Assembly (NCBI GenBank): GCA_049964655.1
Contig: JBMFXC010000042.1
Coordinates: 1 to 22,635 of the forward strand
DNA length: 22,635 nt
From: JAJZJT01 sp049964655
GTDB taxonomy: Bacteria; Actinomycetota; Acidimicrobiia; Acidimicrobiales; RAAP-2
Reading direction: 5' to 3'
A program made the translations under genes and the position numbers. The notes under the pieces were generated by a model that saw only the letters and a program-made list of their open reading frames with translations, did not search any database and was not told the DNA's origin. Shown here one piece after another: positions 1-6,525 of this stretch. Position 1 is the stretch's first letter. Every line of letters begins with the position of its first letter.

Positions 1-290
1 TCTTCTCCTTCGGGGATGCCCACTTCTACGGCTCGATGGGGGGCCATCCCCTGAATGCGCCAATCGTCGGCATGGCGGCGGTCCCCGGAGGCGGCGGCTA
101 CTGGGAGGTGGCCTCTGACGGGGGGATCTTCTCCTTCGGGGATGCCCCCTTCTACGGCTCGATGGGGGGCCATCCCCTGAATGCGCCAATCGTCGGCCTG
201 GTGGCCACCCCGGACGGGGGCGGCTACTGGGAGGTGGCCGCAGACGGCGGGATCTTCACCTTCGGGGATGCCCCCTTCTACGGCTCGATG
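1..290 (+). repeat. 126-bp in-frame tandem repeat (42 codons)
   Basis: Repeat units start at 36 and 162 and a degenerate third begins at 288; bases 1-35 are the end of an earlier unit. The two full copies are identical over their first 36 bp and last 20-odd bp and differ mostly in the middle. Each encodes MGGHPLNAPIVG followed by a Gly-rich turn and the YWEVA..DGGIF.FGDAPFYGS strand pattern. The high DNA identity implies recent duplication or gene conversion. Confidence 0.9.
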
Positions 291-980
291 GGGGGTAGCG
301 TGCCTCCCTCGCCCGGCATCGTCCCCCCCGCCAACCCGACGGTCAATCTCCCGCCGGACCCGAACTTCCTCGACGCCTGCTACCAAGATGCCGGGAGCAG
401 CGCCTGCACCGACCAAGAAGTCCAGGCAACCGACGCAGCACGTGCCGCCGAAGGGATCGGCCCCCTTCGTCTTCCCACCGACTTCACCGCGCTCACCCCG
501 GCGGAACAGCTCTTCGTCGTCACGGACGTCGAACGGGTCGACCGGGGCCTGCCGCCCTTCGTGGGCATGGACGCCACCTTGGACAGCGACGCCGCCACGG
601 CTGCAGCGGACAATGCCGACCCGTCGCCCGCACCGGCGCCCCCGGGAATGTCGGTGATCGCCTGGGGCGGCAACTGGGCGGAGAACGCCAACGCGCTGGG
701 TGCCAGCTACTACTGGCTCTACGACGACGGGTTGGGGAGCACCAACCTCGACTGCTCCCCGGCCAGCCCGGCGGGTTGCTGGGGGCACCGTGACAACGAG
801 CTCGGCCTCGCCGGCGATCAAGCCAGCTACGGTGGGACGTTGGTGATGGGCGCTGCCGAGGACACCGGGCCGAACCATGGGGGCTGGGCATCCCTGACGG
901 AGCTGGTGGTGCTGGCGTCGGGACCGCTCCCCCCGCTCGTCTACACCTGGGCGCAGGCGGTCGCCGCCGGGGCAGGGTGA
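1..980 (+). CDS. Secreted repeat protein with C-terminal CAP-like domain (5' partial)
   Basis: The reading frame is already open at the left edge (first full codon at base 3), so the N-terminus, and any signal peptide, lies outside the window. The visible part begins with about 2.3 copies of a 42-residue repeat ending in GGGYWEVA(S/A)DGGIF(S/T)FGDAPFYGS, followed by a Pro-rich linker and a domain of about 200 residues. That domain has a helix with ERVDRGLPPFVGMD, a later WGHRDNEL motif resembling the GHRxNIL signature of CAP/SCP-like proteins, and four cysteines in two close pairs (DACYQDAGSSAC and DCSPASPAGC), which suggests disulfides and export. In my experience such repeats are common on acidimicrobial extracellular proteins, where they probably form a beta-propeller-like or cell-surface module. 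The catalytic or binding role is unknown. The frame and stop are certain; the CAP assignment is a motif-level inference. Confidence 0.8.
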   Translation, partial: FSFGDAHFYGSMGGHPLNAPIVGMAAVPGGGGYWEVASDGGIFSFGDAPFYGSMGGHPLNAPIVGLVATPDGGGYWEVAADGGIFTFGDAPFYGSMGGSVPPSPGIVPPANPTVNLPPDPNFLDACYQDAGSSACTDQEVQATDAARAAEGIGPLRLPTDFTALTPAEQLFVVTDVERVDRGLPPFVGMDATLDSDAATAAADNADPSPAPAPPGMSVIAWGGNWAENANALGASYYWLYDDGLGSTNLDCSPASPAGCWGHRDNELGLAGDQASYGGTLVMGAAEDTGPNHGGWASLTELVVLASGPLPPLVYTWAQAVAAGAG

Positions 981-984
981 GCAG

Positions 985-1278
985 GTGGTACCCGAGGTCG
1001 CTTCGGTGGGCTCAGAGGTGCCTGGCGACGCCGAGCTGACCGAGCTCGCACTGGCGGCCGACCCCAACCTGCCCATCGCAGACGACGCCCGATCCGTGGC
1101 CGAGGTGCTCGGTTGGCCCACGGGCGGGCTGCCGGCGTGGTACGCACCAGCGACTGTGCCAGGGGCTCGGCAGCGGAGGAAGTGGCAGCGTGCGGTCGTC
1201 GTTGCCCTGGTGGGCACGTTCGTGGTGCTCGAAGCGCTCGGGCTCTGCACGGTCTTCGGCCATCTGGTCGTCGGCTGA
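985..1278 (+). CDS. Small hypothetical membrane protein
   Basis: A 97-codon frame opens with GTG 4 nt after the stop of the upstream secreted protein, so the two are probably co-transcribed. The N-terminal 65 residues are acidic and soluble (EVPGDAELTELALAADPN), then a basic stretch (RQRRKWQR) precedes one hydrophobic segment, VVVALVGTFVVLEALGLC, near the C-terminus. This predicts a tail-anchored or single-pass inner-membrane protein with the N-terminus in the cytoplasm. Third codon positions are G/C-rich as in neighbouring genes, which supports real coding. No family is recognised. An internal GTG could serve as the start. Function unknown. Confidence 0.55.
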   Translation: MVPEVASVGSEVPGDAELTELALAADPNLPIADDARSVAEVLGWPTGGLPAWYAPATVPGARQRRKWQRAVVVALVGTFVVLEALGLCTVFGHLVVG

Positions 1279-1339
1279 GCGCCCGTGGGGCGAGCGACGC
1301 TTCCTGCCGCGCCGAGGTGCTCGGGACGCGGATCGAGTA

Positions 1340-1369
1340 TGGACAGCGTGGCACCGGCTGGTACATACT
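1340..1369 (+). promoter_or_regulatory. Candidate promoter of whiB
   Basis: TGGACA (1340-1345) is separated by 16 bp from TACATA (1362-1367), or by 18 bp from the overlapping CATACT (1364-1369). This fits a sigma-70/HrdB-type promoter in an otherwise GC-rich 197-bp gap and would give a 5' leader of about 100 nt before the whiB start. No operator is obvious. Confidence 0.5.
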
Positions 1370-1475
1370 GTCGTCTCCGCCCGTGCCGGACCTCTGGTCG
1401 CGTGTTGCCTGCTCAGCAGTGTCCGGGATGGTCGAGTTCCCAGACAACCCGATCCCTCTAGGAAGTGACGTTCCC

Positions 1476-1706
1476 ATGAGTGCCACCTGGCGCAAGCACG
1501 CAGCCTGCCGGGGCATCGACCCAGACGTGTTCTACCCGGTCTCCGACGAGGAGGCCGACGAGGCAAAGGCCATCTGCTCCGAGTGCGTGGTGCGCGAGGC
1601 CTGCCTCGAGCACGCGTTGACCAACCGGGAGCGAGAGGGCGTCTGGGGTGGTGCCACCGAGCGCGAGCGGCGGCGGATCCACCGCCAGCGACGCAAGTCG
1701 GCCTGA
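1476..1706 (+). CDS. WhiB-family iron-sulfur transcriptional regulator
   Basis: The encoded 76-residue protein has the four WhiB cysteines C11, C34, C37 and C43 (C-x22-C-x2-C-x5-C) that bind a [4Fe-4S] cluster, followed by the GVWGG turn (55-59) and a basic tail ERERRRIHRQRRKS for DNA contact. WhiB proteins are restricted to actinobacteria and their phages, and act with the primary sigma factor in development, redox or drug responses. The ATG start is chosen because AGGAAG lies about 10 nt upstream and the N-terminus WRKHAACRG begins the domain directly; a longer upstream frame has no family support. The subclass (WhiB1-7) cannot be settled from sequence alone. The downstream NUDIX gene follows within 100 bp on the same strand and may share transcripts. 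Confidence 0.93.
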   Translation: MSATWRKHAACRGIDPDVFYPVSDEEADEAKAICSECVVREACLEHALTNREREGVWGGATERERRRIHRQRRKSA

Positions 1707-1798
1707 GCCCCCAGTCCGTGGACGAGCCGCTCGGGTCCGAAGCCGGGCGGCTGCCGGCACCAACGGCAGCACCGGTGCGTGAGGTGGGGACGGTCGAC

Positions 1799-2386
1799 GT
1801 GGGAACGGTCCGGACGGCCGTCGCCGGCCACCATCCTGGTGACGAACGTGAGGAAGCGGCGCGCCGGCACTTCCTGGCAGCGCTCGACCGGCTCCCGCGT
1901 CCCTTCGACGCGGCGGCGGACCTGACGCACGTGACGGCGTCGGGCATCGTGGTCGGGCTGTCGGGTGTGCTGCTGCACCGTCACCGCCGTCTGGGTCGTT
2001 GGATGCAGCCGGGTGGACACATCGAGCCGGGCGAGACTCCCGAAGACGCCGTCGTGCGGGAGTGCATCGAGGAGACGGGACTGCCGGTCGCCCACCCCGG
2101 TGGCCAACCGGTCCTCGTCCACCTCGACGTCCACGAGGCGTCGGACAGCCATGTCCACCTCGACCTCCGCTACCTGCTGGTGGCGCCAGACCTGCCCCCG
2201 GCCCCAGGGCCGGCGGAGAGCCAGGACGTGGCATGGTTCAGCTGGGAGGAGGCACGGTCTCTGGCCGACGAGGCCCTGATCGGTGCCGTCCGAGCGGCGG
2301 AGCGCCTGGCCGTTACCGGCCGGACCACCGCCGGGGGCACGCTCGGTGGAGAAGCGGAGCTCGCCACGGCCGAGGAGCGGTCGTGA
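1799..2386 (+). CDS. NUDIX hydrolase
   Basis: The Nudix box is complete at residues 73-95: GHIEPGE, then TPEDAVV, then RECIEETGL, matching G-x5-E-x7-RE-x2-EE-x-G and providing the Mg-binding glutamates. The protein (about 195 aa) also has the N-terminal VAGHHP...RHFLAALDRLPRPFD segment common to actinobacterial NUDIX proteins, and a hydrophobic core strand before the box. The substrate is a nucleoside diphosphate-X compound of unknown type. Start: GTG at 1799 has GAGGTGGG about 10 nt upstream; in-frame GTGs at 1718, 1775 and 1784 are possible and would add up to 27 residues. The last codons overlap the next gene as GTGA, so translation of the two is coupled. The Ala/Thr-rich C-terminal tail is unremarkable. 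Confidence 0.88.
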   Translation: MGTVRTAVAGHHPGDEREEAARRHFLAALDRLPRPFDAAADLTHVTASGIVVGLSGVLLHRHRRLGRWMQPGGHIEPGETPEDAVVRECIEETGLPVAHPGGQPVLVHLDVHEASDSHVHLDLRYLLVAPDLPPAPGPAESQDVAWFSWEEARSLADEALIGAVRAAERLAVTGRTTAGGTLGGEAELATAEERS

Positions 2387-3102
2387 CGGCGGGACCCTTC
2401 GACACCCTGCTCGCCGTGCAGGAGCACGATACCCACATCGACCAGCTTCTCCACCGCCAACGCACGCTCCCCGAGCGCGTCGCCCTCGAGGAGCTTGCCG
2501 CCCGACGCGCTGCCCTCAGAGCCCGCATCGACGAGCTGCAGCGCGAGATCGACCTCCTGGCCGGTCGCCAGCTCGAGCTCGAAGAGCAGATCGCCACGGC
2601 TGCCGCTCGTCGTCACGAGCTGGAGCGGCGGATGTTGAGCGGTGCGGTCACGGCATCGCGAGACCTGCAGGCCTTGGACGCGGAGGTCGGTCACCTTGCC
2701 GAGCGACAGGCAGGGCTCGAGGCTGACGCGCTGGTGCTCCTCGAAGCGCAGGAACCGCTCGAGAGCGAGCTCGACGAGGTGCGTGGGGCCGATGCCGAGC
2801 TGGCCGACGAGGCCGAGCGCCTGCGGGCCGCTGTTGCCGCCGCCACCGCCGAGATCGACGAGTCGGTCGCCGCGGCGCGTGTAGCCCGCCAGCTAGCGGC
2901 CGCCGAGGTCCCCGAGGCCTTGCTCGCCCGGTATGAACAGTTGCGGGACCACTTGGGCGGCGTGGGTGTGGCCCGGCTGGTCGGCGACCGCTGCGAGGGC
3001 TGCCACCTGACCCTTCCCTCCATGGAAGCCGAGCGCATCCGCCGTCTGCCGGTGACCGAGCTGGTCACGTGCGAGCAGTGCGGACGGCTGCTCGTCCACT
3101 GA
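2383..3102 (+). CDS. Coiled-coil C4 zinc-ribbon protein
   Basis: The 239-residue product is almost entirely alpha-helical coiled coil (heptad-rich Glu/Arg/Ala/Leu from about 5 to 175) and ends in a zinc ribbon with C204-x2-C207 (CEGC) and C230-x2-C233 (CEQC). This matches the zf-RING_7/C4-type zinc-ribbon family found throughout actinobacteria (Rv2229c type, from memory). Its biochemical role is not established; a nucleic-acid-associated function is usually guessed. The GTG start overlaps the NUDIX stop (GTGA). The next gene, a histidine phosphatase, begins 13 bp after the stop. In mycobacteria the equivalent neighbour is an RNase H-phosphatase fusion, and a Nif3-like gene is usually upstream; neither Nif3 nor RNase H is visible here. 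Confidence 0.88.
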   Translation: MTAGPFDTLLAVQEHDTHIDQLLHRQRTLPERVALEELAARRAALRARIDELQREIDLLAGRQLELEEQIATAAARRHELERRMLSGAVTASRDLQALDAEVGHLAERQAGLEADALVLLEAQEPLESELDEVRGADAELADEAERLRAAVAAATAEIDESVAAARVARQLAAAEVPEALLARYEQLRDHLGGVGVARLVGDRCEGCHLTLPSMEAERIRRLPVTELVTCEQCGRLLVH

Positions 3103-3115
3103 GGAGCCTGGCAGG

Positions 3116-3808
3116 GTGCTCGTGCTCGTGCGCCACGGGGAGTCGACGGGCAACGCCGAGGGGCGGTTGCTCGGACGGCTCGACGCGCCGCTCACCGAGC
3201 AGGGACGGCGTCAGGCCGAAGCCGTCGGGAGGGCTCTGGCTGCTCCCGCCCAAATCGTCACGAGCCCGCTCGCCCGGTCCCGGGCGACCGCCGAGGCCAT
3301 CGCCCTCGCCACCGGCCATCCCGTCGACGACCTCGTCGTCGACGAACGGTGGATCGAGACCGACTTCGGCGCACTCGACGGCTGTGAGCTCACGGCAGTG
3401 CCGGAGGACACCTGGCGGTGTTTGCGCACCGACTCCCACTTCCGTCCCGGGGACGGGGAGAGCCTCGCCGAGGTCGGCATACGGGTGCGGGCAGCCCTGA
3501 TGGAGCTGTTCGCCACCACGGACGAAGGGGCACGCGGGGACGCCGACGTCGTGGTCGTGACGCATGTCTCGCCGGTCAAGGCGGCAGTGTGCTGGGCGCT
3601 CGACCTGCCCGACGACGCGGCGTGGCGAATGCACCTTGCCACCGCTTCGGTGACCCGCATCGGCTGGTCGTCCCACGGGCCGGTGCTCTATGCCTTCAAC
3701 GAGATACCCTGGCGTGCCGGCAGAGTCGGCGAACCGGCCGACCCGGGCCCCGTCCGTCCGGCTGACCAGGGGGATCCTGGTCGGCCAGCAGGTCGGCCGG
3801 TCAGGTGA
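3116..3808 (+). CDS. Histidine phosphatase (phosphoglycerate-mutase-like, CobC-type)
   Basis: The N-terminus MLVLVRHGEST carries the catalytic RHG motif (H7 is the phospho-acceptor), TSPLARSRATAEAI supplies the second arginine, the acid lies in ERWIETDFGALDG, and VVVVTHVSPVKA gives the second histidine (H150). This is a complete branch-1 histidine phosphatase of 230 aa. The GTG start has AGGAG about 9 nt upstream, inside the end of the preceding gene. The last 30 residues are a low-complexity tail rich in Gly, Pro, Asp and Arg. In related actinobacteria this domain is fused to RNase H next to the same zinc-ribbon protein; here it stands alone. Substrate unknown: alpha-ribazole phosphate or a sugar phosphate are possibilities. 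The stop lies in a small direct repeat of GGTGATCA. Confidence 0.88.
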   Translation: MLVLVRHGESTGNAEGRLLGRLDAPLTEQGRRQAEAVGRALAAPAQIVTSPLARSRATAEAIALATGHPVDDLVVDERWIETDFGALDGCELTAVPEDTWRCLRTDSHFRPGDGESLAEVGIRVRAALMELFATTDEGARGDADVVVVTHVSPVKAAVCWALDLPDDAAWRMHLATASVTRIGWSSHGPVLYAFNEIPWRAGRVGEPADPGPVRPADQGDPGRPAGRPVR

Positions 3809-3816
3809 TCAGGTGA

Positions 3817-4473
3817 TCAGGTGAGCAGCGCGTTGAGCGAGTGGCGGGCGACCCGTTCGGCGGTCGCCGCCGACCGACCGTCGCGGGCGCGGAGGATGAA
3901 CCAATTCTCCCAGCTGGCTGCCAGGTCGATGGCGTCGAGGACGACGGAGCGTTGGGCGCCGAGGCGGTCGAGCTCGGGTGCGAAGGTGGCCGCGAGCTCG
4001 GCCCGGAGCTGCTGTCGGCCCTCGGCGAGGAGGGCGCTGACCGTCGTCGACCTTGGTGAGCGGAGCACGGCGGCGTGGCGAACCGGGGTGATCGCCTCGA
4101 AGAGGCGCCGCCGCCTGCGGCACGTCGCCGCGATGCGGGCGTCGATCGGCCGGTCGGGGGGGACGCGCCCGAGGCGGCTCCAGTGCCGTTCCTGCTGGAC
4201 GGCCGCGGCCACGGTGAACACCGACTCGAGGTCTTCGAAGTGGTGGAAGACGAGACGGAGCGAGACCCCGGCCTGGTCTGCGACCTGCTGGGCGGTGGGC
4301 TTCGGGTTCCCAGATTCGATGACGTCGATCATCGCCTCGACGATGGCCACCTTGGTCCGCTCACCCCGGGTGAGCCGGGCTCGCCCCTCGGTTCCCCGCG
4401 GCAGGCCAGCGGCATCACTACGACGGGTCGGAGCGGACGGCGTCGCGCTGTCCGAGCTCACCACGCGTGCCAT
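3817..4473 (-). CDS. TetR-family transcriptional regulator
   Basis: A typical TetR N-terminal helix-turn-helix is seen at about residues 59-79 (TAQQVADQAGVSLRLVFHHF), preceded by helix 1 (ERTKVAIVEAMIDVIE) and followed by a roughly 130-residue helical ligand-binding domain that contains WSRLGRV and AASWENWFILRARDG. Total length 218 aa. The ATG at 4473 is preferred over the more upstream frame start at 4569, because that extension would run into the RNase P RNA gene and because a TATACT element ends exactly 6 nt before this ATG. The gene ends 8 bp from the convergent phosphatase gene. The target operon and ligand are unknown; the divergent DsrE gene across rnpB or the nearby crotonase are possible targets, with no operator evidence. 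Confidence 0.85.
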   Translation of the reverse strand: MARVVSSDSATPSAPTRRSDAAGLPRGTEGRARLTRGERTKVAIVEAMIDVIESGNPKPTAQQVADQAGVSLRLVFHHFEDLESVFTVAAAVQQERHWSRLGRVPPDRPIDARIAATCRRRRRLFEAITPVRHAAVLRSPRSTTVSALLAEGRQQLRAELAATFAPELDRLGAQRSVVLDAIDLAASWENWFILRARDGRSAATAERVARHSLNALLT

Positions 4474-4485
4474 CGTCGCAGTATA
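4474..4485 (-). promoter_or_regulatory. -10 element for leaderless tetR transcript
   Basis: On the minus strand TATACT (4485-4480) is followed by 6 nt (GCGACG) and then the ATG. That spacing puts the transcription start on the A of the start codon. No Shine-Dalgarno sequence sits at a usable distance and no clear -35 hexamer is visible. Confidence 0.55.
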
Positions 4486-4513
4486 GAGACCACCTTTGGG
4501 CGACGGCGGTGAC

Positions 4514-4892
<379 letters not shown>

Positions 4893-4931
4893 GTCGTTGC
4901 CATCGTGCCACATGGACGCCATCCTTGCTGC

Positions 4932-4974
4932 GACGCACCGGTCCGACGGGGCAATCTGGACGCACCGGTCCGAC
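4932..4974. repeat. Pair of 16-bp direct repeats upstream of rnpB and the DsrE gene
   Basis: GACGCACCGGTCCGAC occurs at 4932-4947 and again at 4959-4974, with 27 bp between equivalent bases and an ACCGGT palindrome inside each copy. The pair lies between the divergent rnpB and DsrE genes, 40-80 bp upstream of the rnpB 5' end, so it could be a regulator site or a small duplication. Confidence 0.6.
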
Positions 4975-5058
4975 CCGCCGTGCCGCCCATGGGTGACCTG
5001 GTCACCGTGGCAGGCTCAGGGAGACGCACGAGCGTCGTTGTCACGAGGAGGATGCAGC

Positions 5059-5400
5059 ATGTCCGAAGACGCGCCAGCCAAAGTCGCCTTTCTGGTCTTG
5101 AGCGACGACCCGGCCCGGGCGGTACCCGGCCTGGTGATGGCGAGCCGCATGAAGGCCAACCGGGGCGCCGACGTCCGGGTGCTCTTCTTCGGGCCCGGCG
5201 TGAGGTTGGCGGCCAGCGGTGCCGTGGACGAGCAGCTGCAGGCACTGCGCGAGGCGGGCGTGCTGCCCAAGGCGTGCACGGCCAACGTGGAGCAGTACGG
5301 GGTCGGGGAACAGATCGGCGCACGCCCCATCGAGCTGCTCGCTGCCGGAGCGGAGGTCGAGGAGTTCCACCGCATGGGCTATACGGTGCTGAGCTTCTGA
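5059..5400 (+). CDS. DsrE-like sulfur-relay family protein
   Basis: The 113-residue protein has the DsrE/DsrF-like alpha/beta fold pattern: a first strand VAFLVLSDDPARAVPGLVMASRM, a second strand VRVLFFGPGVRLAA, then ALREAGVLPKACTANVEQYG, where this family often has its conserved cysteine, and a last strand GYTVLSF. Members carry or transfer persulfide sulfur, or act as small subunits of sulfurtransferases; many actinobacterial members have no known role. The ATG start follows GAGGAGGA by about 7 nt, a strong ribosome site. It stands alone between rnpB (opposite strand) and a convergent crotonase gene. Confidence 0.75.
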   Translation: MSEDAPAKVAFLVLSDDPARAVPGLVMASRMKANRGADVRVLFFGPGVRLAASGAVDEQLQALREAGVLPKACTANVEQYGVGEQIGARPIELLAAGAEVEEFHRMGYTVLSF

Positions 5401-5450
5401 GCTCGCCTCAGTCAGGGTGCTCTCCCCCACGTACAGGCGCTCCCGCCAGC

Positions 5451-6308
5451 TCAGTCGCGGCCGGGGCGCTCGACCTCGACACCTCCCGACGGGGCGTCGA
5501 AGGCGCCGTGACGGCCCTGCCCGCCGACGAAGCGAGCTGCCCCCGAGAGCGTCTCGCCCGTGCGGAGCGTGTCGAGGCCATGGTGGACCTCGTTGACCAG
5601 GGCCGCGTCCTCGGGGAGGTCCCACTGCTCGATCGCCGACAGGCGGTCGCCGCGCAGGCATGCCTGAGGGAACGCCGCCAGCTCGCGAGCCAGCGCGACG
5701 GCGCCGGCGAGGGCCTGACCGGAGCCGACCACCCGGTTGACCAGGCCCATGGACAGCGCCTCGTCGGCGCCGACGCCCCGGCCGGTCAGGATCAGGTCGA
5801 GTGCCCGGCTCTGCCCGATGAGCCGCGGCAACCGAATCGTTCCGAGGTCGACCAGGGGGACACCGAAGCGTCGGCAGTACACGCCGAAGGTGGCGTCTGC
5901 TCCAGCCACGCGTAGGTCGCACCAGAGCGCGAGCTCGAGCCCACCGGCGACGGCGTGACCTTCGACGGCGGCGATGACCGGCTTGGTCAGGCGGAGGCGG
6001 GTCGGGCCCATTGGTCCGGGGCCGTCCTCGCTGACTCGGTTGCCACGGCCCTCGGCGACGGCATGGAGGTCTGCGCCAGCGCAGAACGTGCCGCCGGCAC
6101 CGGTCAGCACGGCGACCGACAGGGCCTCGTCGGCTTCGAAGGCGGTGAAGGCGGCAAGGAGCGCGTCGGCAGTCGGGCCGTCGACGGCGTTGCGCCGCTC
6201 GGGACGGGTGATGGTGACGACCCGAACGGGGCCGTCGTCTTGCACGGAGACCGCAGACGTGGTGCCTCCGGCTGCGTCGGGGCCCGACGGGTCGAGGTGG
6301 GTGCTCAT
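5451..6308 (-). CDS. Enoyl-CoA hydratase/isomerase (crotonase) family protein
   Basis: Crotonase signatures are clear in this 285-aa protein: the first oxyanion-hole segment TGAGGTFCAGADL (69-81), then the long signature KPVIAAVEGHAVAGGLELAL (109-128), CDLRVAGADATFG and GTIRLPRLIGQSRALDLILTGR (156-177). Glu125 corresponds to the first catalytic glutamate of rat crotonase (E144). The position 20 residues later, equivalent to E164, is Cys145 in FGVYCRRFG, so the two-glutamate hydration mechanism looks incomplete. Many actinobacterial paralogues share this FGV.CRRFGVPL pattern and their reaction is unassigned. The ATG start lies 13 bp from an assembly gap, so its promoter cannot be read. It is convergent with the DsrE-like gene. 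Probable cytoplasmic acyl-CoA metabolism enzyme. Confidence 0.9.
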   Translation of the reverse strand: MSTHLDPSGPDAAGGTTSAVSVQDDGPVRVVTITRPERRNAVDGPTADALLAAFTAFEADEALSVAVLTGAGGTFCAGADLHAVAEGRGNRVSEDGPGPMGPTRLRLTKPVIAAVEGHAVAGGLELALWCDLRVAGADATFGVYCRRFGVPLVDLGTIRLPRLIGQSRALDLILTGRGVGADEALSMGLVNRVVGSGQALAGAVALARELAAFPQACLRGDRLSAIEQWDLPEDAALVNEVHHGLDTLRTGETLSGAARFVGGQGRHGAFDAPSGGVEVERPGRD

Positions 6309-6321
6309 GCCGCAAGTCTGG

Positions 6322-6421
6322 NNNNNNNNNNNNNNNNNNNNNNNNNNNNNNNNNNNNNNNNNNNNNNNNNNNNNNNNNNNNNNNNNNNNNNNNNNNNNNN
6401 NNNNNNNNNNNNNNNNNNNNN
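6322..6421. other. Assembly gap (100 N) upstream of xseA
   Basis: Exactly 100 N. The right edge is a 20-bp tandem array while the left edge is unique sequence, so the assembler probably stopped at the repeat and 100 is a placeholder length. Confidence 0.95.
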
Positions 6422-6500
6422 CCCAGCCGGCGCGTCGAGTGCCCAGCCGGCGCGTCGAGTGCCCAGCCGGCGCGTCGAGTGCCCAGCCGGCGCGTCTGGT
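6422..6500 (+). repeat. 20-bp intergenic tandem repeat
   Basis: CCCAGCCGGCGCGTCGAGTG is repeated three times perfectly, then a partial fourth copy changes from GTCGAG to GTCTGG. The array abuts the gap on its left, so the true copy number is unknown. It lies 14 bp upstream of the xseA -10 element. It has no open start codon of its own and no spacers. Confidence 0.9.
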
Positions 6501-6513
6501 GACAGCCGGGTCC

Positions 6514-6519
6514 TAACCT
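6514..6519 (+). promoter_or_regulatory. -10 element for leaderless xseA transcript
   Basis: TAACCT is followed by 6 nt (GTGGCC) and then GTG at 6526, which places the transcription start on the start codon. There is no Shine-Dalgarno in this spacing. This favours GTG 6526 over the in-frame GTG two codons earlier. Confidence 0.5.
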
Positions 6520-6525
6520 GTGGCC

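Noticed and set aside
1113..1475. Upstream extension of the whiB frame
   Set aside because: It overlaps the small membrane-protein gene and the whiB promoter, lacks WhiB similarity, and the internal ATG has a good ribosome site.
6422..6500. CRISPR array
   Set aside because: The 20-bp units are strictly head to tail with no spacers, and no cas gene is nearby. The same holds for the arrays at 8475, 18110, 18593, 21751 and 22547.
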